Assembly (NCBI GenBank): GCA_015956445.1
Contig: WIUZ02000005.1
Span: 124,001-188,000 of the forward strand
Direction of reading: 5' to 3'
Length of the DNA: 64,000 bases
DNA from: Thelephora terrestris
Taxonomy: Eukaryota; Basidiomycota; Agaricomycetes; Thelephorales; Thelephoraceae
Positions 9,852 to 21,193 of the stretch are shown one piece after another (the first letter of the stretch is position 1; each line of letters opens with the position of its first letter). The translations under genes and the position numbers were made by a program. The notes beneath the pieces were generated by a model. It worked only from the letters and a program-made list of their open reading frames with translations. It searched no databases and had not been told where the DNA came from.

Positions 9852-9917
9852 TCTCCTCGGGACTTTAAAAATCAACCGTCCTCGGTTGCCAATCCGATAA
9901 CCTTTCCTTCGTTCTCT

Positions 9918-12900
9918 ATGACCTGGTGCCCATCTGACGCCAAGGGGAATCCCCTTCCTCCGTTCGGTCCTCTTGACGCGATTGATCGTAAGGGAGGATT
10001 GTTCCCATCTATCGAGAACGACTCTCCGTGGACTTTTGAAGAGGTGAAGGTTGCATATCCGTCGACTAAGGGGATCTGGGAATCTGTTCGCGAGGTGTGG
10101 AGGTTGAGTACGTTTGAGGAACTAGGTACCGGGGACAGAACGTGGACCGTTCTCGTAAAGGCTTGGATAGTGAGTTCCTCCTAGAGATACCTTCGCGCGA
10201 GAGCTTCCTATTAATGATGAAACCCAGGTGAGGCACTATGAAGTGTGCCGGGAAGCGGGGGTGCAGCCGTACGGCCCAGTTGTCGAGTACCTGCGACACG
10301 TGGTTCAACGGAACCTTATCAGCGGGGAGGGGCTTCCATCGACGGAAGTGAAGGCGCTGAAGACTCCAAAGACGGGGAGACCTTCGCCTAGAGCGAAGCT
10401 TCCGTATGTTCTCGTACCTCCTTCTCCAGTGCCGCGCATCCCGAAGAGGAAAGAGGTAACTCCAGACTCGCCGACCACCACTACTCGGGACGAGGAAACG
10501 GAAGCCATGGACGAGGAATGGAAGGAGACTCAGGGGAGCCCTCCAACGCCGAAGTTGCGCAGTCTCAGGGGAAAAGGGCAGAAGAAGGTAAAGAGAGAAA
10601 CGAAAAAGGAGACCCCGGCGAAGCAGGAGAAGGAGAAGACGGTGATTGCGAAGGATATGAGCGATATGAAAGTTCTTGAGGACTCCAGGCTGTCACCGGG
10701 GACGAAGAAGCTTTTCCCGACGGTGAGTCTCGATTTGCGAGGACCGCGAGGGGTCAGGAACTGATCGGAGAATGGGATAGGCCTGCCGAGAGTGCCAGTC
10801 GAAGAAGAAGAAGTGCGTTCCGCTCTGGAGGAAGTACTATCTTGCCTACGTCACCGTCTGGTGCGAATACTGCATGAAGAACAAGTGCCGGTGCTCGTTT
10901 ACAGACGAGTTCACCATGCTTCATCCGCCGTCGATCATGGAGAGCCTAGCACTGGGGGCAAGGGCTCACTTACCCAGCAGTTACATTGTGATTACATTGT
11001 GATTTTTTAGACAATGTATCCAGCCTGTGGCCAGGAGGTACATGCTGAGTTCTTTTAGAAAGTACCCATCAATGTGACCACAATGTGGCCAGTGGGTCCA
11101 TCTTGATCACTTTTACAAAGTGCCCATCAATTCGATCACAATGTGCCCTGTGGGTCCATGCAGGATACATTGTAAAATTATCCATCAAAGTGGCCACTGG
11201 GCACTTTGTGAAAGAAACCCATGGGTTCTTTCACAATTTTGTTCACAATGTATCCTACTGAGTGCCTGAGCCACTCATTGAGAGTTCTTTCAAGAAGTAC
11301 CCAACAATGCAACCACAATGTCCCCAGGGGGTTCTCCCCAATGTTTTCACAATGAACTCTCAATGTGGTTGGATTTCACAACAAACTCCCAAAGAAACCA
11401 TTGAGTATCTGGTTGAATACTTTGTAGACACATTGCTGGATATTTTCTGAAAGAACTCTCAATGAGTGGCTCAGGTGTATGCTGGACACTTCGTGAAAAA
11501 AATTGTGAAAGAACTCAGGGGTTTCTTTCACAAAGTGCCCAGTGGCCACTTTGATGGATACTTTTACAATGTATCCTGCATGGACCCACAGGGCACATTG
11601 TGATCGAATTGATGGGCACTTTGTAAAAGTGATCAAGATGGACCCACTGGCCACATTGTGGTTGCATTGATGGGTACTTTGTAAAAGCACTCAGCATGTA
11701 CCTCCTGGCCACAGGCTGGACACATTGTCTAAAAAATCACAATGTAATCACAATGTATCTGCTGGGTAAGTGACCCCTTGCCCCCAGTGTAGGGGGGATC
11801 GGGAGGAGGAAGAAGGCCGTTGAGGCGAAGAGGAAGGCTGCCGCGACTCCGATAAAGAAGGCCTTCTCCGAGGGGAGCAACGTAGAGGTGCAGGAGACCG
11901 AACCGGGTGCCGGTCGGGGGGGGGCTCGAGTCCCTTCAAATGTTCGATGACATAGTCGACAATCTGGATCTCCCGAGGATGACGATCAGGGAATGGTACG
12001 CGGACTTCCTAGGTGCTCGCCTCGCCGAGGATTCCCGGAGGATGCGACTTGATTTGCGAAAGAGTGCCTGGGAGGACATTGATCGGAAGTTCCAGGCTCG
12101 CTTGCTGGGAGCCAGTGCCATGTCCGTGGATAGTTCACCAGTTGCGGGGCCGTCGCAGCCTCGAGTTGCCAGTCCTCAGGCGGAAGAGACCATGGCCGAA
12201 GAACTGGAGAGGGTCGTCGAAGATCCGGGTACTCCAGCGCGATCCGAAGTTCCTTCCACTGGGGGCAAGGGGTCAAATACCCAGTGGGTACATGCTGAAT
12301 ACATTGTGATCACAGTCAAAAAGTGATCACAATGTGCCCAGTGGGGAAAATTTGAATACATTCAAAATGTACCTGGCCATGTGAACCCAATGTGCCCAGT
12401 GGGCACATTTTGATTGCGATCACAATGTACCCATCAATGTGATCTCAATGTGCCCACTGGGGACATTTTGATTGCGATCACAATGTACACATCAATGTGA
12501 TCTCAATGTGCCTGCTGTGCACATTTTAATTTCTTTCACAATGTCCCCATCAATGTGTTCCCAATGTACCCAGCTCATTACATAAAAGTTTCTTTCACAA
12601 TGTTGTCCACAATGTGTCCAGCATGTGGCTGAGCCACTCATTCAAAATTCTTTCACAAAGTATCCAGTGATGTGTCTAGAATGTGTACAGCCATACACAT
12701 AGTGATTTCTTTGAAAGTTCATGATGAAATTGAACAATATTGTGATTACATTGTGATTACTTCAAAAAGAACCCCCTGGGGACATTATGGACACATCACT
12801 GAATAATCTTTGAAAGAATTTTGAATGAGTGGCTCAGCCACATGCTGGACACATTGTGGACAACATTGTGAAAGAAACTTTTATGTAATGAGCTGGGTAC

Positions 12901-13304
12901 ATTGGGAACACATTGATGGGGACATTGTGAAAGAAATTAAAATGTGCACAGCAGGCACATTGAGATCACATTGATGTGTACATTGTGATCGCAATCAAAA
13001 TGTCCCCAGTGGGCACATTGAGATCACATTGATGGGTACATTGTGATCGCAATCAAAATGTGCCCACTGGGCACATGGCCAGGTACATTTTGAATGTATT
13101 CAAATTTTCCCCACTGGGCACATTGTGATCACTTTTTGACTGTGATCACAATGTATTCAGCATGTACCCACTGGGTATTTGACCCCTTGCCCCCAGTGTT
13201 CATCCTCTGAGTCCGAAGACGAGTTGGCGATGTCGAAGAAGGAGGGGAAGAGGAGGGCGGTTTCGAGGGAGGAGAAGCAGCCGGAGGAGGCCGAGGGGGA
13301 ATGA
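9918..13304 (+). CDS. Antisense Zn2Cys6 zinc-cluster gene inside the retrotransposon, split by palindromes B and C
   Basis: Gene on the strand opposite to gag-pol, between integrase and 3' LTR. Exons 9918-10169 and 10228-10722, then 10781-13304 interrupted by palindromes B and C. Both 58-nt introns are canonical (GTGAGT..CAG; GTGAGT..TAG). Residues 251-287 read C-x2-C-x6-C-x15-C-x2-C-x6-C (CRECQSKKKKC, CEYCMKNKCRC), the fungal Zn2Cys6 DNA-binding pattern. A Lys-rich stretch (KKVKRETKKETPAKQEKEK) precedes it and an acidic tail (SSSESEDEL) ends it. With both palindromes and one TSD each removed, the last part is 736 nt. One base must be lost, most simply from the 9-G run at 11915-11923, for a continuous frame of about 493 aa. 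So this copy is frameshifted, or the base is a sequencing error. Role unknown; perhaps transcriptional control. Confidence 0.72.
10950..11789. mobile_element. Palindromic CACTG element, copy B (TSD TAG)
   Basis: 840 bp, CACTGGGGGCAAGGGCTC to ..CCCTTGCCCCCAGTG, flanked by TAG (10947-10949, 11790-11792). It is the most diverged copy: the subterminal bases and internal modules differ, but the build is the same, with long inverted arms and no coding capacity. It lies in exon 3 of the antisense zinc-cluster gene. Confidence 0.85.
12257..13198. mobile_element. Palindromic CACTG element, copy C (TSD TTC)
   Basis: 942 bp with the same ends and arms as copies A and D, flanked by TTC (12254-12256, 13199-13201). 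Removing it and one TTC continues the zinc-cluster protein through VPSSSESEDEL to a stop at 13304. Confidence 0.86.
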
Positions 13305-13884
13305 AGGACTATCTGGCTGGGGACCCTTGGTAACGCTTCCTTTCTCTTTCCATATTTGCTAGTTTTGCCGTGTCCACACTTTGTCACCGCCGTGCGTTTT
13401 GAATGTGACAACGTTTTCTTGGTTCTCGCGAAGGGAAGGAATGAAGAATGAAGATGAAAAGTATCTAAGAAAAGAGTCCGTGGTGAAAACTTGTGGAAAC
13501 AAAGAGGGACGCTCCTCGGGACTTTAGAAACGAAGCGGGACGTTGCATAGAAGTGGGAAATTGAACATCGGAACTGGAAACCTGGTGGAGAAACTTGGGG
13601 AACTCGTTGCGGAACATAAACTGGTAGGAGGGATGGGAAAGATAGGATCTGGAATTCGCGGAAAAGGGTGAAAGAAAACGGTAGGAACTAAAAGGGACTT
13701 TTCGAAGAAAGAGAATCGAGGTAATGCAATGGTGATGGAGGGATAGGCTCGGGTTTTGTGGGGGGTGGCAGAAAGGAGCTTGGAAAATAAAAAGGAAGAT
13801 GCGTGGAGATTCGTAGAATGAAGGATGGGAAGGTCATGAAAAATCGTAACGGGTCGTGAAAGGGGTCATAAACTGGAAACAAAA
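13305..13884. other. Spacer between antisense gene and pol stop, with a second polypurine-like site
   Basis: 580 bp without a supported gene. It contains CTCCTCGGGACTTTA (13512-13526), identical to the 15 bp next to the 3' LTR (9853-9867), where the polypurine tract is expected. On the minus strand this reads TAAAGTCCCGAGGAG. The duplication brackets the antisense gene. Confidence 0.5.
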
Positions 13885-16800
13885 TCATAGCAGAGGAGGA
13901 GAAGAAGAAATATAACGCCTATCGTCAACAGGCAGAGAGGAAAAGAACCGAGTGTCCTCGGGATCTTCCCACGTCGAGTCCTCTTCCTCGGGAACGTCTG
14001 AAACGATGGGGATCTCTGTAGACGACCGGGGAAAGTAGGGAACCAAACGGAAACCAGCCACTCGCAGCTCGGACTGAGCGCCGTCAAGTTCTGCGACAAT
14101 GTAGGACTTCCCGATAGTCTTGCGAACAACTACCATGGGTCCCAGATAGCGGGGCTTGGTCTTCCGATTGAGGGACTCCTCAATGCGGGTATTGCGAACT
14201 AGAACAAGGGCTCCAGACTTGAAGTCAAAGTCGATGATCCGAGAGCCGTGCTGCTTCTCGAACTGCTCGATGTTCCGTTGTCGCGACTTTGTGACCCTTG
14301 ATCTCATTTCTTCTAGATCCTCAGGCCGTTTCGCCAATTGCCTCGCTCGGAGCGCTACTAGTTCCTCGGTGGAGATTCCGAAATCCTGCTTGGGTGCTAG
14401 GAACGTGGACTCGAGGATATCGAAGGGCAGAAGGGGGTGGACTCCGTGAGCGAGGAAGTAGGGGGAATATCCAGTAGACTTCCGGATAGTAACTCGTTCA
14501 GCCCAGAAAACTTGGGGAAGGACTTCCCGCCATTTTGACTCGTTGCTTCCGCAAGTCTTCATAATCGCCTCGCGAATGTCGAAGTGCTTAGACTCAACGA
14601 TGCCGTTTGCCTGAGAGTTGTAGCCAGAGATCCTGATGTGGTGGATACCGTACTGTTCGCCGAGAAGGTCCACCGCGGCGATGTAAGGAGCGGCGTTATC
14701 GGTAACGATCTCAGCAAGACCTCCCCAGCGACAGAGGATGTCCTGGAAGATAAAGGCGGCGATAGTCCGATGGGACTCAGCGGTAACAGCTCGTCCTTCC
14801 GGCCAAGAACTCATCGCACATCGGGCATGAAGAACATAGCGGTAACTTCCAACGCGAGGCATGAGGAAAGTGTCCATGTGAGCCTTTCGGAACAAGGAGG
14901 GAACCGTAGGAACGACCGGTGGTATGTGGAAGTACTTGGTCTGGCGTACTTGGCACTCGTGACAAGTCCTGACATACCACTTGACGTCCTTGGCTACCTC
15001 GGGCCACCAAAACCGGACAAGAAGGGACTGGGTAGTAGCGAAGATTCCCTTGTGTCCCATAACATCGTGAGCGTAGCGAATGAGCTCAAGACGATCGTCG
15101 GGTTCGGGGACGAGCTGGGGAATACCGGTCTTATTCTTCCGATAGAGACTTCCTTTGAACAAGAAGAACTCCGTGGCCTGTCGAATGAAGAGCCGGTACT
15201 GCTCATCAGAGAGGGCTGGAGGACGCTGGGGATCGGCGAGGAACTGCCAAATGAGGGAAGTCTTCTTGTCGCGAAGGATAGCCTTTGGAGATCTGGGAAT
15301 CTCCGGGGAAAGAGGGGGCGGAGGAGGAGAAACGGAAGAAGAGGAGAAAACAGAGGAGGAAGAAACCGAAGGAGAGCCGAAGGAAAATACATGCTTTTTC
15401 GCCACATGAGAACGAATGAGAGGAAGCAAAGGGTCAGTAGAAGAAAAAGGGGAATGGAGTCCAATGAAAAAGCCAGCGTTCTCATCAATCCAATCTTTGA
15501 GCTCTTCACCGTCATCGCGAGGAGGATCTACTGAAGCTCGGGGGCGTCGGGAGAGTCCGTCAGCTCCAGTGTGTTTCTCTGCGGGGACGTGAACGAGCTC
15601 GAAGTCAAAGAGGAGGATAGCAGCGATCCAGCGGTTGATAGCGTCATTGGGGTGGAGAGTAGGGCTATTAATCATGCCTTTGATGTACTTGGCATCCATC
15701 TCGACGACTAGCTTCCGAACACCAATCGTGAATAGCTGAGTGTGGCGAAGGGCTCGAAAGAGGCCATACAACTCGAGCTTCGCCTGAGAGTAGCGGGATT
15801 CACAATCGTTGAAGGTGATGGAGCCAAACCTGCTGGGATACCGCTTTCCGTTGTCACTGAGCTGAAAGAGGATATACCCTACTCCATTCGCGCACGAGTC
15901 GACTGCTAAGATAACAGGACGATCGCACTCATACTCGATGGGAAGTAGAGCCGGAGAACTGAGCACGGCTAGCTTCAGTCTCTCGAAAGCCTCTAACTGC
16001 TGGGGACCGATCTCAAAGGGGACGTCCTTTCGAGTCAGCTGAATCAGCAGCCGTGCGATGAGCGTATATCCTTTAATGAAGATTCGCAAGACTCCGCACG
16101 TTCCTAGGAACGCACGAACCTCGGAGACGCTCTTCGGGATAGGCCAGTCCTGAAGTGCCTGAACTCGGGAAGGATCCGCGATTCTCCCTTCGTAGGTACA
16201 CACATGTCCGATGATGTCAGCCTGCGGAACGCCAATGAATGCTTTCTTTCCGCTGAAGGTGGCGCCGTAGGACTGAACGCGATGCACTGGGGGCAAGGGG
16301 TCAAATACCCAGTGGGTACATGCTGAATACATTGTGATCACAGTCAAAAAGTGATCACAATGTGCCCAGTGGGGGAAATTTGAATACATTAAAAATGTAC
16401 CTGGCCATGTGAACCCAATGTGCCCAGTGGGCACATTTTGATTGCAATCATGATGTACCCATCAATTTGATCTCAATGTACCCACTGGGGACATTTTGAT
16501 TGCGATCACAATGTACACATCAATGTGATCTCAATGTGCCTGCTGTGCACATTTTAATTTCTTTCACAATGTTCCCATCAATGTCTTCACAATGTACCCA
16601 GCTTATTACATAATAGTTTCTTTCACAATGTTGTCCACAATGTGTCCAGCATGTGGTTGAGCCACTCATTCAAACTTCTTTCACAAAGTATCCAGTGATG
16701 TGTCTAGAATGTGTGCAGCCATATACATAGTGATTTCTTTGAAAGTTCATGGTGAAATTGAACAATATTGAGATTACATTATGATTACTTCAAAAAGAAC

Positions 16801-19037
16801 CCCCTGGGGACATTATGGACACATCGCTGGATACTTTGTGAAAGAAGTTTGAATGAGTGGCTCAGCCACATGCTGGACACTTTGTGGACAACATTGTGAA
16901 AGAAACTATTATGTAATAAGCTGGGTACATTGTGAAGACATTGATGGGAACATTGTGAAAGAAATTAAAATGTGCACAGCAGGCACATTGAGATCACATT
17001 GATGTGTACATTGTGATCGCAATCAAAATGTCCCCAGTGGGTACATTGAGATCAAATTGATGGGTACATCATGATTGCAATCAAAATGTGCCCACTGGGC
17101 ACATTGGGTTCACATGGCCAGGTACATTTTTAATGTATTCAAATTTTCCCCACTGGGCACATTGTGATCACTTGTTGACTGTGATCACAATGTATTCAGC
17201 ATGTACCCACTGGGTATTTGACCCCTTGCCCCCAGTGATGGATGATTCGATTAACGGCCTCAAGATGTTCCCAGACGAATCGACGGATACCGGAGTTTCC
17301 GTCAATCGTCTCGAAGGATCCGTCGGGGAACTCGTAGCGAGTCTTGGGGCCTTTAATCGGAACGTCGTCGGTGAAGGGCTGAGTCCAATGTGGAATCTCA
17401 GGGCGAAGAATGTGCGTGATGTCACCTTGGAGAACTGCGGGAGAGTTAGTCCATCCCATAGGAAGAACCGTAAGCCTGAAGGAGCCGAGAGGAGTGTTAA
17501 ACGTCGTCATGTCGCGGGACTTCTCGTGTAACTGTCGCTGGTCGAAAGACACATAGAGATCTAAAGTGGTGTAGATCGATCTTCCAGCAAAGTCCTCAGC
17601 GACTACCTCAGTATAGGGAGGCATCGCGGTGTTGCGAACGGTAACGGCGTTCAACGGCTCGAGCGAGTGGACCAGACGAAGAGACTTGCCATCCTTCTTG
17701 AAGACACAGAACCAGCGGCTGTTGTACAATGAAGAAGAGGGTTCGTACACTCCAGACCGCCACTTGTCTTCGATGATTTTTATGACTTCTCGAAGGATGC
17801 CGCGAGGGATCGGACCTTGCTTCAGTACCCAAGGGATGTGAGAGATATGCGGAATCTCGATGGGGGCAAAGTACTGGGGGTCAAAAGATCCTCGTTCGTC
17901 ATCTGTCCAGGCAAAGGCTGAATCGTGTTTGGACACGATCCACTCGGCAAGCTTGATTTCCTCGGGCCAAAGTAAGTCCTTTCCGATAGCCATATTGTCC
18001 CGTCTCTTGCTAGTGAACCTCCCGGTAGGGCGGAAGTTAGGAGGGTGGACCGGAAGATCTAGTAGTCCAGCGAGAGGGTCAGGATGCTCATGGCGAATAA
18101 TTTGGAAATTCTCCGGAAGAGTCGTCGCAACCGGCCTAGTTTTGTTCGCAACCTTCTTGTAGAGGAAAGCCACACCATCCCGTTCTAGCTCGATAAAGGG
18201 ATTCTCCGTGAACTGCTCGGAGATCCAGAGGCTAGCAAGCTGGATGGGAGTGTAGGGATTGGTGGGTGAAGGAGGAATAGCGTTGCGAAGGGTAGCGAAG
18301 GAGGAGTAGGCGGTCCGACGATCCAAGGAGGATAGGGACTGGAAGAAGGTGTGGAGAACGCTGGCAGGAGGCGAACGAAGTGAAGAATCGAAGGGAAACA
18401 GAACATGCGAAGATGAAGATACATGCTGAGAAAGAGAGAGAGAGGGAATCAAAGTCAGGACACGAGAAGAAGAAGATACAGGAAGGGAGGAATGGAGAGA
18501 GGAATCCGGAGAAACAAAGATCGGCACATGCGAAGGAGAAGATACAGGTTGAGGTGAGTGGAGAGAAAAGCAAGAGGATACATGCGAAGGTGAAAATACA
18601 TGCCGAGTTTCAGAGGAACTTGCAGAGGGAACGGGGGAATACGAGCTCAAAATAGATGCATTATCGGGAAGTACAGTAGGCTCGAGAAGGGACTCACTAT
18701 TGTCCCAGAAAATGGAGGCGGAAACAGGTAGCGGTAGTTGCGCCGGGGAAAGGACATTCGCAGACGAGGAGGGAGAAATCGAGGAAGAAGAAGAAGCAAC
18801 GGTCCACAACGAAGAAGAAGGAGCAATAGATTCAAAACGAGTCACAGGCGACGAAGGGGAAAGGGGAGAATCGAACTGGGGGAAAGACGACGAAAGTGAA
18901 GGGGGTGCAGATGAACCAGAAGTGGCTCTAAGAGAACTGGGTAATTGCGACGGAACTTCGACGAGGGCGAACGTTTCCCGGGGCTGGGAACATTGCCGAG
19001 AGGAGGACATCTCTCTCGAAGGACCGTCTACATACGA
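13885..19037 (-). CDS. pol: Pol polyprotein (RT-RNase H-integrase), -1 frame, split by palindrome D
   Basis: Copies the element and inserts it into the genome. The frame is entered by -1 slippage at 19037-19043 and ends at 13885; removing palindrome D and one ATG leaves 4197 nt (1398 aa) with no stop. Order: a Ser/Pro-rich leader; RT with FTDDVPIKG (F-x-D-D), TTLDLYVSFDQ and LPMGWTNSP; RNase H with AVDSCANGVG, AKLELYG and EMDAKYIKGM; an integrase zinc finger (HDVMGHKG..TCHEC); a D,D,E core (HMDTF, TDNAAPY, VESKH); and a C-terminal GPY/F-like module (KPRYLGPMVVV). Except for palindrome D between RT and RNase H the copy looks intact, so it was probably active until that insertion. Confidence 0.9.
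16285..17237. mobile_element. Palindromic CACTG element, copy D (TSD ATG)
   Basis: 953 bp, ends as in copies A and C, flanked by ATG (16282-16284, 17238-17240). It splits pol just after the RT palm (..AVNRIIH) and before the connection region (RVQSYGATFSGKK). Excision with one ATG restores the frame exactly. Confidence 0.87.
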
Positions 19038-21193
19038 AAATTTACCGCAGATCCCTTAGAGTTCTTATGCTGGTGCGGCTGCGTGGCGAACACATATGGA
19101 GTTCCTGTCTCGGGGTCCTTTATTTCGATCTCGTGAACACCGCCGGCTCGGCTGTATTCAGTGCAGTTGAGGACATCGAAAAAGGGCCTTCCGAGAAGGA
19201 CTTCGAATGGAGCTGAAGGGACGACTTGGATCTGAAGGTGGACGGTAACTGGTCCAATCTTCATGGGGAAGTTCTCGATTTCTCCGAGAGTGAGGGTCGT
19301 CCCGGAGTTCGCAGACTCCATCTTCATAGCTCTGTCTGCCGTGATAGGTACACGGAGCTTCTCCCAGACGTCGCATCTCATGACCACAATCTGCGATCCT
19401 CCGTCGAGGATACACTCGGGTGTCACTCCTGGAGCGAGGTTGAGAGTGATCACCCGTAGCGGGAGGAACGGAGCGGCAGATGGAGACGAGTACTCATAGA
19501 CGTCGAATGGGGAAGTTTCCGCGATCCTATAAGTAGAGTCAGTGGTCCCTGCTTCCAGTAGATTCGCCGAAACCTTTTTAGAGGTTACAAGGTCCTTCAC
19601 CTGTCTCCGGGCATCGTTGGAGACGGCGAGGATTTCGCGAGCAGATACCGGAATCTTTATATCGAGAACTTGTTCGAGAATGTCGGAGGCTTTGGCTGAG
19701 TCCTCGATAGCGGTGTGGTAGCGAGTTCTAGATTCGTCGGCGGATGGCTTGGGCTGCATAGCGATAGGCTTAATTGGACCTTGTGGGCGATTCTGGGAAG
19801 TTCCTGCGAGAGCTCCTGGTTTCCCGGCGAGATGAGGAGGTGGATCTTTGTTGATTGGATTAAATGGATCTCGCTGGCCGTGAACGTTAGGCTGGGGAAC
19901 AGGAGGATTCCTGCGGGGAGGGGGACCAGTCTTTCTCTGGGGGACTTCGACTCCGTCGAACTTTTCTCGGCGACCCTGCTGCGTAGCTAGGACTTGGGCT
20001 TCCCGAAGAGACTCGAGCTCGGCTTTCATGATGTTGAACCGCTCGTTGATCTCATCTTCTTCGGTAGGCTGCGCTGGGTCGTCGGGAGAGAGGTCGAACT
20101 CGAACACGTATTCGTTCGGACCTTCTAGGTAGTTCGCGGAAACGGCGTTGAAGTCCTGTTGTCCGGTTGTCGCGCAATTGTCCACCCGTTCGCGCATGTT
20201 GCGACCGGGGGTATTGCGGGGAGGATACCTTCCATTGGGGAGAGTAAGCCGCCCTTGTTGGTTGCGGACGACTTTCCCTAATCGGAGGTATTCTTCGACA
20301 ACGGGACATACTCGCACGTAATGGTCCTTGGCACTGCAGAACATACAGTCGTTCCCTTCAGGCACTCGCGGGGGGTTCCACTGGGGAACGTTTGGAACTG
20401 CTCCTCCCGGAGCTGGGAGAGGAGCGCGAGGGTACTGAGCGACTGGGGGTGCCTGGGGCTGTGAGGTGTTCTGCGGTTGCTGCTGCGATTGGATGTTCGA
20501 AGCGACCAAGTTCGTGAGGTTGGTTACAAGTTTGAGCAGATCATCTATACCCTGTGGCTGAGTGACATCGCGAGGGGCGGAAACGATGTCATCGTCTATC
20601 TCAGCCGACAGAACATAGAGAGCGGCTTCGTGAATCGCTGCAAACTTGTAACCATCCTCCGGAAGTGCGTCAAGATCCTTGGCGGCAAGGCGGCGACGGA
20701 TAGAAGCGTGAAGCGGTTGCGGAAAACCTCTAAGGTAAGATGCTCCCTGTTCCCGCGTGGATAGCCGACCTTTGGAGATCAAGTACTGGGAGATTGCGAG
20801 GAACTCTCGATAGTAATCTCCAACATCTTCGCGCGTCATATCTGCCGACTTCTGAGTCCGTTCGACGAGTCTAGTAAGTTCGTTATGGGTGTAGCGGCGT
20901 GCATCGTCAAGGGCAGGATATCCCTTGCGAACCGCGAGCTTGAACTCGTCAAAGGTGGGGTTGCCAGCCATGCACAGTAGGAATTCCCAACCGTCCCCGG
21001 CATCTCCGGCATATCGAATAGCCCAATCGATCATTTCAGCGTCCTCTAAACCACAGCGCTTTCCAAGTGCGGCAACGCTCCTAAAGAACTCTTTGAAAGC
21101 CGGAGCTGATGCGCGGGAGAAGACTGGGGCACTTTTGGTATGCGATAGTGGCATGTAGTGATCATTACCACCGGAGGAGGAACCGTCAGGCAT
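19028..21193 (-). CDS. gag: Gag-protease polyprotein
   Basis: Forms the particle and matures it. From the first ATG (21193) it is 721 aa; the same frame stays open upstream to about 21600 without an ATG, so initiation is uncertain. It contains a Gag helical domain (TFDEFKLAVRKGYPALDDAR, DVGDYYREFLAISQYLISKG), a CCHC zinc knuckle (CMFCSAKDHYVRVC, C-x2-C-x4-H-x4-C, about residue 283), a Pro/Arg-rich linker, and an aspartic protease (active site LDGGSQIVV near residue 596, flap-side motif EVLLGRPFFD). The stop is immediately preceded by the slippery heptamer that leads into pol. Confidence 0.88.
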   Translation of the reverse strand: MPDGSSSGGNDHYMPLSHTKSAPVFSRASAPAFKEFFRSVAALGKRCGLEDAEMIDWAIRYAGDAGDGWEFLLCMAGNPTFDEFKLAVRKGYPALDDARRYTHNELTRLVERTQKSADMTREDVGDYYREFLAISQYLISKGRLSTREQGASYLRGFPQPLHASIRRRLAAKDLDALPEDGYKFAAIHEAALYVLSAEIDDDIVSAPRDVTQPQGIDDLLKLVTNLTNLVASNIQSQQQPQNTSQPQAPPVAQYPRAPLPAPGGAVPNVPQWNPPRVPEGNDCMFCSAKDHYVRVCPVVEEYLRLGKVVRNQQGRLTLPNGRYPPRNTPGRNMRERVDNCATTGQQDFNAVSANYLEGPNEYVFEFDLSPDDPAQPTEEDEINERFNIMKAELESLREAQVLATQQGRREKFDGVEVPQRKTGPPPRRNPPVPQPNVHGQRDPFNPINKDPPPHLAGKPGALAGTSQNRPQGPIKPIAMQPKPSADESRTRYHTAIEDSAKASDILEQVLDIKIPVSAREILAVSNDARRQVKDLVTSKKVSANLLEAGTTDSTYRIAETSPFDVYEYSSPSAAPFLPLRVITLNLAPGVTPECILDGGSQIVVMRCDVWEKLRVPITADRAMKMESANSGTTLTLGEIENFPMKIGPVTVHLQIQVVPSAPFEVLLGRPFFDVLNCTEYSRAGGVHEIEIKDPETGTPYVFATQPHQHKNSKGSAVNFRM
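19037..19043 (-). promoter_or_regulatory. -1 ribosomal frameshift heptamer A AAT TTT
   Basis: In the gag frame the minus strand reads GTA AAT TTT CGT ATG TAG, an X XXY YYZ heptamer two codons before the gag stop. Slipping back one base gives TCG TAT GTA GAC, which is the pol frame and stays open through RT. Position, frame and direction all agree. The downstream RNA structure was not evaluated. Confidence 0.75.

Noticed and set aside
14584-15534. 316-codon plus frame antisense to pol
   Set aside because: It lies wholly within the integrase/RNase H coding region on the other strand and has shadow-type composition; pol is the real gene.
10950-17237. Palindromes as assembly or cloning artefacts
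   Set aside because: Each copy has a different perfect 3-bp duplication and its own sequence variants, and the host frames are restored on removal. That is not expected from chimeric reads.
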